Shown: piece by piece, positions 23,660-32,176 of the stretch
Position numbering within the stretch: position 1 is the first letter of the stretch
Layout: every line of letters begins with the position of its first letter
DNA from: G963667675 sp964291545
GTDB lineage: Bacteria > Chloroflexota > Dehalococcoidia > Lucifugimonadales > UBA3495
Direction: 5' to 3'
DNA length: 64,000 nucleotides
NCBI GenBank assembly: GCA_964291545.2
Contig: OZ219861.1
Location: 992,001-1,056,000 of the forward strand
Notes under the pieces: model-generated
What the model was told of the DNA's origin: nothing
Database searches by the model: none
What the model saw: the letters and a program-made list of their open reading frames with translations, nothing else
Program-made: the position numbers and the translations under genes

Positions 23660-24430
23660 TCAGACCCGCGGCTTGCGGCCCTTGCGGTTGAGAAAGTCGG
23701 CGAAACCTTCTTCCACCGAAAGTCCCTTGAAGCGGTCTTGCCGTCCGTCGACCTCGGCTTGGTATTGCTGCTCCAGAGACAGACCGGTGTGTTCCAGCAG
23801 AATCTGCTTGATGTTGGCAACTGAAGCGACTCGGTTCTTGGCGATGCCGGCTGCGGCCTCCACTGCCTTGTCCAACAACTCGGCAGACGGCACCAGGTGG
23901 TTGATTAGGCCGATGCGGTAGGCCTCCTCGGCGAACACCTCGCGGCCGCTGTAGAGCAGCTCTTTGACCCGGGGCCAACCGAGTATGGTGGGGAGGCTCC
24001 AAGTGGCGTTCATCTGGCCGTAGTTGACGGCCAGGAACCGGAAGCTGGTGCGCTCGCAGCCAATGAGAAAGTCCAATGACGTGGCGAGGACCGTGCCGCC
24101 GCCGTAGCACAGCCCGTTGATGGCGCCGATTATCGGCTTGGGATAAGTGGCCATGCGCCAGGTGTACTCGGTCCTTTCGGCGGATATAGCGGGTCGTTCC
24201 TCGTCCGTGATCTCCCGGTTCTCGTGTATGTCCGCACCGGCGGAGAAGGCCCGCTCGCCCGCCCCGGTGATGATGATTGCACCCACGCCGTCGTCGTGTT
24301 CGAACTCGGTCAACGCGCCGTCCAACTCCCTGACGAGCTGGAGGTTCAGGGCGTTCAACACCTTGGGGCGGTTCAAGGTGAGGACTGCGACGCGGTCCGT
24401 CTTGTCGACGATGACAGCCTGGGCACTCAT
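23660..24430 (-). CDS. Enoyl-CoA hydratase/isomerase family protein
   Basis: A 256-residue crotonase-fold protein acting on acyl-CoA thioesters. Oxyanion-hole segments are AFSAGADIHENREITDEE (about 61-78) and IIGAINGLCYGGGTVLATSL (about 99-118). The catalytic region near residue 135-165 reads MNATWSLPTILGWPRVKELL, lacking the two-glutamate pattern of true hydratases, so isomerase, hydrolase or decarboxylase activity is possible. The C-terminus EGFADFLNRKGRKPRV is usual. Leads a two-gene unit with the cupin gene; divergent from the quinone reductase gene (168-bp gap). Confidence 0.88.
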   Translation of the reverse strand: MSAQAVIVDKTDRVAVLTLNRPKVLNALNLQLVRELDGALTEFEHDDGVGAIIITGAGERAFSAGADIHENREITDEERPAISAERTEYTWRMATYPKPIIGAINGLCYGGGTVLATSLDFLIGCERTSFRFLAVNYGQMNATWSLPTILGWPRVKELLYSGREVFAEEAYRIGLINHLVPSAELLDKAVEAAAGIAKNRVASVANIKQILLEHTGLSLEQQYQAEVDGRQDRFKGLSVEEGFADFLNRKGRKPRV

Positions 24431-24598
24431 GACGATGCTCTCCTCCGTGCAGGTAAATCCATGCGGCAGCTACGGCCATTAGTACACCACACAGGATGGG
24501 GCGTGTAAACTCCGCGGCGTCGCCTGCCGCCTTTCCAGAAGCACCGGTTTCCTGTACTCTTTCGGCATGTCGGACACTCTTGGTCTAAGGGGGGCTCA

Positions 24599-25567
24599 AT
24601 GAAAACTGTCAGGATCTACGAGACGGGCGGGCCAGAGGTGCTCTTGTACGAGGATGCGCCCGATCCCAGCCCGGGGCCAGGAGAGGCGTTGGTCGAAATC
24701 AAGGCCATCGGGGTCAATTTCACCGACGTCGCCAGCCGCAGAGGAGCCACGCCTCCGGGAGACCTTCCCTGGACGCCGGGCCGGGAGGCCGCCGGAGTGG
24801 TCACCGCCGTGGGCGAGGGCGTCAGCGAAGTGTCGGTGGGAGACCGGGTGGCCTACGCCATGTACACGGGGACCTACGCCGAGCGGCAGGCGGTCCCTTC
24901 ATGGCTGGTAGTGCGGCTTCCTGAAGGCATGGAGTTCGCCACGGCGGCCGCCACCATGATCCAGGCGATGACTGCCCACTTCCTGGTGTTCGACATCGTC
25001 CGGCTTAACCCGGGGGACGCAGCGCTGGTGCACGCCGGAGCCGGGGGAATGGGCTCGATGCTCATCCAGATGCTCAAGCGGGTGGGGGCCAGGGTTTTTA
25101 CCACGGTTTCCACGGAGGCCAAGGCTGAAGTGGCAAAGGGCCTAGGCGCGGACGTGGTGATCAACTACACGCAACAGGACTTCGAGGAGGAAGTGAAGAA
25201 AGACACCGGAGGGCAAGGCGTGAGAATCGTGTACGACTCGGTGGGGTTGAGCACGTTTGCCAAGGGAATGAACTGCCTGGGAAGGCGGGGGTACATGGCC
25301 CTATACGGGTCGGCCAGCGGGCTAATCCCTCCCGTTGACACGACTATTCTCTGGAACGGCTCACTGTCCTTGACCAGGCCTACCCTGGGGGACTTTACCG
25401 CCACGCGTGAGGAATTGTTGCGGCGGGCCGACGAGGTCCTGGACTGGGTAGCCACGGGGCAGTTGAAGCTGAACATCAGCCTCAATCTGCCGCTGTCCGA
25501 AGCGCATGAGGCTCACCGGCAGTTGGAGGGCCGCCTGACCACCGGGAAGGTTCTGCTGACGCCTTAA
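24599..25567 (+). CDS. NADPH:quinone reductase-type MDR oxidoreductase
   Basis: A 322-residue zinc-free medium-chain dehydrogenase of the quinone oxidoreductase family. The N-terminus MKTVRIYETGGPEVLLYEDA and IKAIGVNFTDVASRRG are diagnostic of QOR (GVNxxD). The Rossmann motif is AGAGGMGSMLIQMLKRVGA (about 142-160). No zinc-binding Cys/His set is present. QORs reduce quinones or enones one electron or hydride at a time with NADPH. Starts with ATG at 24599 just after a GGGGGCTCA stretch. It is followed after 41 bp by the CotH gene. Confidence 0.9.
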   Translation: MKTVRIYETGGPEVLLYEDAPDPSPGPGEALVEIKAIGVNFTDVASRRGATPPGDLPWTPGREAAGVVTAVGEGVSEVSVGDRVAYAMYTGTYAERQAVPSWLVVRLPEGMEFATAAATMIQAMTAHFLVFDIVRLNPGDAALVHAGAGGMGSMLIQMLKRVGARVFTTVSTEAKAEVAKGLGADVVINYTQQDFEEEVKKDTGGQGVRIVYDSVGLSTFAKGMNCLGRRGYMALYGSASGLIPPVDTTILWNGSLSLTRPTLGDFTATREELLRRADEVLDWVATGQLKLNISLNLPLSEAHEAHRQLEGRLTTGKVLLTP

Positions 25568-25608
25568 GCTGGCGGAAGCGGTTACTCGCGAACTGTCCAA
25601 AGAAAGCT

Positions 25609-27915
25609 ATGGGAAAGAGGTCCCCTACGAATCCCCGACATCTGCACAAGGGCATATTCACTCGCCTAGCGGCGGGGGCCGTAGCCGGAATGCTGCTGGC
25701 GATGGCCGGGTGCGGGTCAGACGCGGGCGAGGGGGAAGCGCCGACTGCCGTTTCTACGGCCACTGTGGCTGCGACATCCATTGCGACAGCGACTGCCGCT
25801 CCTACGCAAGAACAGCCGGCCGCGACACCAACGCCGGTTGCTGAACTCGACCCCAGCGACGCCTTCTTCGCCATGGAGCGGGTGCTGGAAGTCGAAATCG
25901 AGATTGCGCCGGGAGACTGGGACACGCTGCGACATCAGACCCGGACCTTCGAGGACGTGCTGGCGGAAATCGAAGAGTATCAGCTGTCGCGGCCCTTCTC
26001 GGACATCTACACCTGGTTCTCCGCCACGGTGACGGTGGACGGTGAGACCCACGCTGACGTGGGCGTCCGCAAGAAGGGATTTCTGGGCTCGCAGAGCGAC
26101 ACCAAGCCAGCCCTGAAGCTGCGGTTTGACAAATATACGGACGGCCAGTCTTTGGGCGGGGTCATGGAGAGGATGACCCTGAACAACAGCGTTCAGGACC
26201 CGTCGATGATCAACACCTGCCTGACGCTCCACGTCTTCGCCGCCGCCGGATCGCCTGCACCCAGGTGCAACTTCGCCACGGTGACGGTCAACGGCAAGGC
26301 CCTGGGTTTGTACGTTCACGTGGAGGAAATCAAGGCCCCGTTCTTGGAGCGGCACTTCGACAGCGCCGAGGGCAACCTGTACGAAGGGACGGTGAGCGAC
26401 TTCACCCCCGAATACCGGGGGACTATCGAGAAGAAAAACAACGAAGATGAAAACGACTGGTCGGACGTAGATGCGGTGGTAGCCGCCCTGCAGGACCCGT
26501 CGGACACCGGTCTGGAGGCGCTTGCTGCGGTGGTCGACCTGGACCGGTTCCTGTCGTTCTGGGCGACGGAGGCGCTGGTGGGGCACTGGGACGGGTATGC
26601 CGGTAACCGCAACAACTACTGGTTCTACCGGGAACCCGGCGGGGAGTTCGTGTTCATTCCATGGGGAGTGGACGGCACCTTCCACTTGGAGGACGACCCC
26701 AACGTGTTCGACCACGTCACCGAGCCTCCGCCATCAGTGTTGGCCCTCGCCGCCATCGCCAACCGGCTGTACAACGACGCAGAGTGGCAGGCGAAATACG
26801 TCGCCGAACTGAAGAAGCTTCTTGACACTGCCTGGGACGAAGAAGAACTGCTGGCGCTTGTAGACGCCATGGGAGTTATAGTAGAGGAGCACTCCCTGCC
26901 CGAGGCGCGGCCGGCCGCGGCGGCTGATGCGGAGCGGGTGCGGCAGTTCATCAAGAAGCGCCGGGCAGAGATACTGGAAGACCTGACGCCGACGCCGCCC
27001 AAGTGGCCGGATGAGCCGCCACCGGCAAGGGATACAGGGGAGATGGAAGTGCGGTTTGCGACTACCTGGGGCAGCAACAAGAGCTTCAATCCCTTTACAG
27101 AGGGAGAAGTTGTTTACCTGTCGGTGGACAATGAGGTCCAGCCTCTGGACGGCATAGGCATAATCGCCGGCCATGCCAGCCCGGAGGAGATGGGCCTGCT
27201 GCCAGGGTTAGACAACTTGGCCTCCTTAGCCGGCATCGCGCTGCAACCGGATGGCTCAATCGGCGGCTTTACGCTGGTAATGCCTATAGACAACTTGACG
27301 GGCGGGGCCACGCTGGTAATCGGCAAGGACAAAATTGCGGGAGGGGTGTGGTCGATCCCCGCCGGGGCCGCTGAGCCCGACAGTTTCACGCCCTTCACCG
27401 AAGGCAGCTTAGAATTGTCCGAGGCGGGCGTAGAGAACGGCGCGGCGATTGCCGCCAGCTTCGTCGGAGTCTTCGGCGGCCGGGGCGGCGAGCCTGGGGA
27501 TGCCGTCACAAGTGAAGATAGTGCTGACTCAGGCTTGGTCATTAACGAGGTGGCAGCCAAGGGGGACCCACTGGACTGGTTCGAGCTTTATAACGCCTCG
27601 GACTCGCACCTGGCCCTGGCGAACTTTACGGTGGCCGATGACCTGGGCGATGCAGACAAACGGGTGGTGTTTCCGGGGGGCCTCGTGATGGCGCCCGGAG
27701 AGTACCTGAAAGTCGAACTGGACAAGGACGCATGGCCCGGATTCGCCCTGGGAAGCGACGAAGAGCTGGGAGTTTGGACGACGGACGGCGCTTTGGTCGA
27801 TAGCGTGGATTGGGATGATGGACAGTCCGGGGAAGGGATGAGCTATGCCCGGATTCCGGATGCCAGCGGCGATTTCCGCACCGTGGACAACCCGACACCG
27901 GGAGCGGAGAATTAG
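25609..27915 (+). CDS. CotH-kinase family lipoprotein with C-terminal lamin-tail domain
   Basis: A 768-residue secreted lipoprotein. The signal ends LLAMAGC with Cys at 35, followed by a Thr/Ala/Pro linker to about residue 85. Residues about 85-470 form a CotH-type protein kinase domain: GVRKKGFLGSQSDTKPALKL, LNNSVQDPSMINTCL, ALGLYVHVEEIKAPFLERHF, GHWDGYAGNRNNYWFY and FVFIPWGVDGTFHLEDDP. These match the CotH blocks where Asp residues bind Mg-ATP. After a beta-rich linker, residues about 640-768 form a lamin-tail (LTD) domain with LVINEVAAKGDPLDWFELYN and a NPTPGAEN end. CotH kinases phosphorylate spore-coat proteins in Bacillus; elsewhere they are secreted with unknown targets. LTDs are common on surface proteins. 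Confidence 0.9.
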   Translation: MGKRSPTNPRHLHKGIFTRLAAGAVAGMLLAMAGCGSDAGEGEAPTAVSTATVAATSIATATAAPTQEQPAATPTPVAELDPSDAFFAMERVLEVEIEIAPGDWDTLRHQTRTFEDVLAEIEEYQLSRPFSDIYTWFSATVTVDGETHADVGVRKKGFLGSQSDTKPALKLRFDKYTDGQSLGGVMERMTLNNSVQDPSMINTCLTLHVFAAAGSPAPRCNFATVTVNGKALGLYVHVEEIKAPFLERHFDSAEGNLYEGTVSDFTPEYRGTIEKKNNEDENDWSDVDAVVAALQDPSDTGLEALAAVVDLDRFLSFWATEALVGHWDGYAGNRNNYWFYREPGGEFVFIPWGVDGTFHLEDDPNVFDHVTEPPPSVLALAAIANRLYNDAEWQAKYVAELKKLLDTAWDEEELLALVDAMGVIVEEHSLPEARPAAAADAERVRQFIKKRRAEILEDLTPTPPKWPDEPPPARDTGEMEVRFATTWGSNKSFNPFTEGEVVYLSVDNEVQPLDGIGIIAGHASPEEMGLLPGLDNLASLAGIALQPDGSIGGFTLVMPIDNLTGGATLVIGKDKIAGGVWSIPAGAAEPDSFTPFTEGSLELSEAGVENGAAIAASFVGVFGGRGGEPGDAVTSEDSADSGLVINEVAAKGDPLDWFELYNASDSHLALANFTVADDLGDADKRVVFPGGLVMAPGEYLKVELDKDAWPGFALGSDEELGVWTTDGALVDSVDWDDGQSGEGMSYARIPDASGDFRTVDNPTPGAEN

Positions 27916-28015
27916 GGCGATGGCTGACCCGGTGGAGCTAGTCTGAGCGGCCACGTCGCCGCCTGCCAGCCGCGCTGCAGCCTGCTAAAATGGGCTACCT
28001 ACGGCGACTCAGAAA

Positions 28016-29038
28016 GTGACCGGCCTGCATTTGATTAGCAAGACAGCGAAACAAGCCCACCGGGGCCTACGCATAGCGCGGCTTATGGCCAAGGCGTTGG
28101 TCTGGACTCGCAATCCGATATTGGTCCACCTGGTGGCAACCCGGCGGTGCAATCTTTCCTGCGCCTACTGCAACGAGTACGATCAGGTATCAGACCCCGT
28201 TCCTGTAGAGGCGCTCTTGGGGCGCGTCGACCGCCTTGCGGGCATGGGCACGTCGATAATCACCCTCACCGGCGGCGAGCCGCTGCTGCATCCACACCTG
28301 GACGAGGTCATTGCCCGCATACGCAAGCGGGGAATAGTCGCTACGGTGATAACCAACGGGTACCTTCTGACCAAGAAGCGGATTGCCGGGCTCAATGCTG
28401 CGGGCCTGGACTACCTGCAAATATCCATCGACAACATAAACCCCGACGAGTTCTCGATGAAGAGCCTCAAGGTGCTGGACCAAAAGCTGGCTCTGCTTTC
28501 CGAGCATGCAAAGTTCGGAGTCAACGCCAATGCGGTGATAGGCGCCGGGATTTCCGAGCCGGAAGCTGCGCTGGCGGTGGCCGACCGGGCCAAAGAGTTG
28601 GGCTTCAACGCTTCCCTGGGAATTCTCCACGACGGACAGGGGCGCATGAAGCCCCTCGACGAACGGGAACGGGTGGTCTACCGGGAAATCAAGAAGAGGG
28701 CGGGTATGGGCTTCGGGCTGGTGGACTCGTTTCAGGAGAACCTGTCCCAGGGCAAGCCCAATAGCTGGAAATGCCGCGCGGGCTCACGGTTTCTATACGT
28801 GGACGAGTTCGGGCTGGTGCACTGGTGCTCCCAACAAAAGGGGTACCCCGGCGTTCCCCTGGAGGGCTACACTCGTGAAGACATGCGGAGGGAGCACTTT
28901 GCCGAGAAGGCCTGCGCCCCCTACTGCACCCTGCAGTGCGTGCACCGGGCGTCGCTGCTTGACAGCTGGCGGCATCCGCAGAACGGGGCAAAGAGCGTGG
29001 CGTCTAGGTCAGGGGCCAGGCAGGGGCGGGGGACGTAG
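28016..29038 (+). CDS. Radical SAM protein with C-terminal cysteine cluster
   Basis: A 340-residue radical SAM enzyme. The CX3CX2C motif RRCNLSCAYCNEYDQ (Cys 45, 49, 52) binds the SAM-coordinating 4Fe-4S cluster; LTGGEPLLHPHLDEVI and VITNGYLL are the following MoaA/HpnH-type blocks. Further Cys residues occur late, in WKCRAGSRFLYVDEFGLVHWC and EKACAPYCTLQCVHRAS, a SPASM-like arrangement that could hold an auxiliary cluster. SPASM-type enzymes modify peptides or enzymes, but no candidate peptide gene is evident beside it. The start is GTG at 28016. The last 20 residues are low-complexity and may be an accident of frame. The reaction is unknown. Confidence 0.86.
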   Translation: MTGLHLISKTAKQAHRGLRIARLMAKALVWTRNPILVHLVATRRCNLSCAYCNEYDQVSDPVPVEALLGRVDRLAGMGTSIITLTGGEPLLHPHLDEVIARIRKRGIVATVITNGYLLTKKRIAGLNAAGLDYLQISIDNINPDEFSMKSLKVLDQKLALLSEHAKFGVNANAVIGAGISEPEAALAVADRAKELGFNASLGILHDGQGRMKPLDERERVVYREIKKRAGMGFGLVDSFQENLSQGKPNSWKCRAGSRFLYVDEFGLVHWCSQQKGYPGVPLEGYTREDMRREHFAEKACAPYCTLQCVHRASLLDSWRHPQNGAKSVASRSGARQGRGT

Positions 29039-29140
29039 CCGGCGGGTCTACCCGGGACTTGGTCCACTTTTGCTTGCGCGGGGTTGGTGATTGTGATAGC
29101 TTGGCCGACGTAAGGCACAGCCCGCCGCGGGAGGGAAATC

Positions 29141-29632
29141 ATGACTTACAAGCCAAAAACCCTGGGCCACATAAACGTGTACGTCCGCAACGTGGAGCGG
29201 TCTAAAGACTGGTACGAGGACCTGTTGGGCCTTCACACGTACATATTTGAGCCCGGCTCGGCGGCCTTTATGTCGGCCGACCTGGACGTCTCCCACGAGA
29301 TTGCGCTGATGGAAGTGGGGGACGACGCACCCTTGCAGCAGAAGGGGCAGGTGGGCTTGAACCACATGGCCTGGTACATGGCGAGCCTGGAAGACCTGAA
29401 AGAGCTTTACTACCGGATCAAAGAGAAGAACATCCCCATAGAGCGGGTGTCCGACCACGGCCTGTCAATCGGCATCTACATCCGCGACCCGGACGGCAAC
29501 GGCGTCGAGGTCTCATACGAACTGCCGCCGGAGCGGTGGGGTCGGGTGCAAGGCCAACGGACCACCGAGAAGGGCAGGATGCCGGGCCCATGGGACGCGG
29601 AGTTGGCCCAACAGGCTGCCGCCGGCGGATAG
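29141..29632 (+). CDS. VOC-family (glyoxalase/extradiol dioxygenase-like) protein
   Basis: A 163-residue vicinal-oxygen-chelate protein. The expected metal ligands are present: His in LGHINVYVRNVERSKDWY, His in GLNHMAWYMASLEDL and Glu in PDGNGVEVSYELPPERW. This 2-His-1-Glu pattern and the DPDGNGVEV end are closest to catechol 2,3-dioxygenase-like and glyoxalase I-like proteins. Good ribosome site (GGGAGGG) before the ATG at 29141. It may cleave aromatic rings or isomerise thioesters; the substrate cannot be deduced. The neighbourhood is rich in catabolic enzymes. Confidence 0.88.
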   Translation: MTYKPKTLGHINVYVRNVERSKDWYEDLLGLHTYIFEPGSAAFMSADLDVSHEIALMEVGDDAPLQQKGQVGLNHMAWYMASLEDLKELYYRIKEKNIPIERVSDHGLSIGIYIRDPDGNGVEVSYELPPERWGRVQGQRTTEKGRMPGPWDAELAQQAAAGG

Positions 29633-29769
29633 ACTTCCTATCGCCGGGTTCGAGAGAGAGTCCAATCATCCAATCATCGTCGGCCCGGTGACTAAGGCAC
29701 TTGCGGCCTCAGGCAATACCCCCATGGTTAAACTAGACAACCTATGCGAAATCAATAGAGAGGAACGAA

Positions 29770-30618
29770 ATGGGACCTAAGCTGGTGGACCATCTCCTAT
29801 ATGAGAAAGAAGATTCGGGCATCCTGTGGATCAAGTTCAACCGGCCGGAACGGATGAACGCTTTGATCGGGAATTCTGAAGAGAACGGGACCGTGGCCAA
29901 GGTCGGCGAGTACATGCGGGCCGGCGATGATGATCCAGACGTTCGAGTCATCGTGCTAACTGGAGTGGGCAGGGGCTTTTGCTCGGGCGCGGACATGAAA
30001 GGCGATGTGCCGGACGAGGTCAAGGGAGAGCTATTTCCCGGAAACCGGGGCGCTGGGGAAGGGCCGGACAGGACGCGACAGTTCTTCTACCACGGGTTCA
30101 CCAAGCTGCACAAGGACATATCCCACATAAGAAAGCCGACGATAGCCATGATCAACGGTCCCGCCGTGGGGTCGGGGATGGACATGGCGCTGCACTGCGA
30201 CATCCGCCTGGGGTGCGAGAACACCCGGTTTATCGGGTACCAGCAACTGGGGCAGATAATCGAAAACGGCGGCAGCTACTATCTGCCGAAAATGGCCGGC
30301 CTGGGCAGGGCCTTGGAATTCGCCTACACCGGGCACCTGGACGCCCAGCGAGCATACGATTGGGGGTTACTGAACTACCTGGTGTCTTCGGAGAAGCTGG
30401 AGGAGACGACCAGGGAGTTGTGCACCCGCATAATTCGCACACCTCCGCTGGTGCAGTGGGTGGGCAAGCGAATCATGCGGGCGGCCGTGGACAGCACCCT
30501 GGAAGGGACTATGGTGCTGACCTCCAACGCGGGCGGCATCTTAGGCACTTCTGAGGACGCCAGGGAGGCTCGGGACGCGTTCCTGGAGAAGCGGGCGCCG
30601 TCGTTCAAGGGGCGTTAG
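29770..30618 (+). CDS. Enoyl-CoA hydratase/isomerase family protein
   Basis: A 282-residue crotonase. The oxyanion segments are RGFCSGADMKGDVPDEVK (about 72-89) and IAMINGPAVGSGMDMALHCD (about 127-146). Residues QIIENGGSYYLPKMAGLGRA (about 162-181) replace the usual catalytic glutamate region; Glu in IENGG may correspond to one catalytic Glu. The insertion between the two oxyanion segments (ELFPGNRGAGEGPDRTRQ) is longer than usual. A ribosome site AGAGAGGAA precedes the ATG. The end overlaps the convergent SnoaL-like gene by 4 bp. Confidence 0.87.
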   Translation: MGPKLVDHLLYEKEDSGILWIKFNRPERMNALIGNSEENGTVAKVGEYMRAGDDDPDVRVIVLTGVGRGFCSGADMKGDVPDEVKGELFPGNRGAGEGPDRTRQFFYHGFTKLHKDISHIRKPTIAMINGPAVGSGMDMALHCDIRLGCENTRFIGYQQLGQIIENGGSYYLPKMAGLGRALEFAYTGHLDAQRAYDWGLLNYLVSSEKLEETTRELCTRIIRTPPLVQWVGKRIMRAAVDSTLEGTMVLTSNAGGILGTSEDAREARDAFLEKRAPSFKGR

Positions 30619-31109
30619 GCGTCTTGCGACTGGGCCCAGCTCTGTTCGAAGGGGCTTCGGAGAACCGGCGCAGCGACCTTCTTCTTGAACATCCATTTGC
30701 CGTCGACTCGAACATACTCTTCGTGGTCGATGCTAGCCCGCCACAGGGCCTGGTTACTATCGGCAACGGTGCACGGCATGAACAGGTACCACCTGCCGCG
30801 GGCGGTGTCGCCGGTGACTTCTATCTGAGGGTTCATGCTGTAGTGAATGGCGAAGCTATAGCTTTGAGGGGCTGATTGGAATAAAGCCCGGATACCCTCG
30901 CGGCCCTCGATTCTGCCGCGGGCGTCGTTCTCCCAGACCGCGTCCTCGACAAACAACTCGGCGATCTTGTCGGCGTCGTAGCCGTTGTCGCAATAGGCGG
31001 CGTAGGCCGCTTTCAAGTTCCGGATGGCTTGAACATCCTCGACTGCTTGCAGCCGGTCTTCCATCTCTCTCAGCCGGGACTCCAAATCAGGTGACGTTTG
31101 GGCTGTCAT
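30615..31109 (-). CDS. SnoaL-like / NTF2-fold protein
   Basis: A 164-residue protein of the NTF2-like cone fold. The N-terminal helix is a coiled-coil-like stretch (LESRLREMEDRLQAVEDVQA), then LKAAYAAYCDNGYDADKIAELFVEDAVWEND and GREGIRALF are the SnoaL_4 signature, followed by the sheet with HYSMNPQIEVTGDTARGRWY. Such proteins act as polyketide cyclases, dehydratases, ring-hydroxylating dioxygenase small subunits or ligand binders; no catalytic set can be named here. It is followed upstream on the same strand by a methyltransferase gene after 48 bp. Confidence 0.84.
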   Translation of the reverse strand: MTAQTSPDLESRLREMEDRLQAVEDVQAIRNLKAAYAAYCDNGYDADKIAELFVEDAVWENDARGRIEGREGIRALFQSAPQSYSFAIHYSMNPQIEVTGDTARGRWYLFMPCTVADSNQALWRASIDHEEYVRVDGKWMFKKKVAAPVLRSPFEQSWAQSQDA

Positions 31110-31157
31110 ATAGTTCCTCCTTAGTCCGATGCTTACAGTGGCTGGACAAGTGCGACT

Positions 31158-31985
31158 TCAGGGACGCCAGGAAACCAGTGCAGGCTGGTGGGGTTGCGAG
31201 CCCTTGATAGTCAGATCCCCGTCTGTTTCTTCCAGCAGGTCGGGCAAAGCGGCTTCAAGGTCGGCCATTTCCGGGCTGCCTGGGGCGAGGTAAAGGCGCC
31301 GGGTTAGTTCCTCCAGGGCGTGGTCTTGGCTGTCAAAGCCCCGGGCCTGCTGGGGCGGCAGCATCTCCACAGCGGGGTCGATGCCCAGTTCGGACAAGAC
31401 CTCCAGGAACTCGGGCAAGGCCGGGAGGCTGAGCCTTTCTTCACCATGGACCTGCTTCCAAACGGGGTATATGGATGCCTGGGGCGAGGAATCAAATAGC
31501 ACCACGAGGACGGTTTCGCGGGCGTGGGACTCCAGCTTCCGGACGAAGCTCTCGATTTCTTTCACCACGTATAAGACGTGGCAGCAAAGGGCTACGTCGG
31601 CGGGCCCTACCATGGCCTCTTCCCACGTGGACTGGACTACCGACACGTTGGAAATGGACAGTTCGGACACCTGTTGCGTCAGGACCTGGACCATGCTGGG
31701 AGACGGTTCCACGGCCACTACTTTCCGGCAGTGAGAGGACAAGGGCAGGCAGAGCCTGCCGGCGCCGGCGCCGACGTCCAAGAGGGTGTGGCCCGGTTGC
31801 AATGCCCGTTTGAGCCGGTCAAGCAGGGGGTCGTTGCCATCCCGCTGGTCTGGCTTGAACCGGTGGGCATGGGGCCGCCAGTGGTCGGCGGGCGGCGGCT
31901 CGTGACGGCGCATCCGTTCCGACTGGACGTGCTCGGCCTCCACCATGGAGTTCCACCGCTGGACTGCCGACATTTCTCGTCTCAA
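31158..31985 (-). CDS. Class I SAM-dependent methyltransferase
   Basis: A 275-residue soluble protein with the Rossmann-like methyltransferase core. Motif I is LLDVGAGAGRLCLPLSSHCR (about 73-92), with the acidic end of strand 2 in VVAVEPSPSMV; motif II/post-I is ADVALCCHVLYVVKEIESFV. The C-terminal half is not conserved enough to name a substrate (small molecule, lipid or protein). The N-terminal MRREMSAVQRWNSMVEAEHV is basic and helical. Transcribed toward the SnoaL-like gene. The gap upstream (31986-32176) is divergent and contains a palindrome. Confidence 0.85.
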   Translation of the reverse strand: MRREMSAVQRWNSMVEAEHVQSERMRRHEPPPADHWRPHAHRFKPDQRDGNDPLLDRLKRALQPGHTLLDVGAGAGRLCLPLSSHCRKVVAVEPSPSMVQVLTQQVSELSISNVSVVQSTWEEAMVGPADVALCCHVLYVVKEIESFVRKLESHARETVLVVLFDSSPQASIYPVWKQVHGEERLSLPALPEFLEVLSELGIDPAVEMLPPQQARGFDSQDHALEELTRRLYLAPGSPEMADLEAALPDLLEETDGDLTIKGSQPHQPALVSWRP

Positions 31986-32020
31986 CGCTATACAGGTTTA
32001 TCTGAGGTCAAGACATCCAT

Positions 32021-32036
32021 TGTAGTTGTCACTACA
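32021..32036. promoter_or_regulatory. Palindromic operator candidate
   Basis: TGTAGT-TGTC-ACTACA is a perfect inverted repeat with 6-bp arms in the divergent gap between the methyltransferase and the luciferase-like monooxygenase. Its position suits control of either gene, but no regulator gene is adjacent. Confidence 0.4.
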
Positions 32037-32176
32037 CGGAGGCTCAACGCAGGGGCAGACCGCTCACGCGCCATAGGCTGGCTGTGGGCATATCTTCTTG
32101 ACAGGGGCTGCGGCTTCGTGATTTGCTGTGCCCCGGCGGGACATTGTGGAGAGTTAGGCTCAACTGTCCCCAACTG

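Noticed and set aside
25717..26715. 332-residue minus-strand ORF across the CotH gene
   Set aside because: Antisense shadow: the CotH kinase frame carries conserved motifs and a lipoprotein signal, this one has none.
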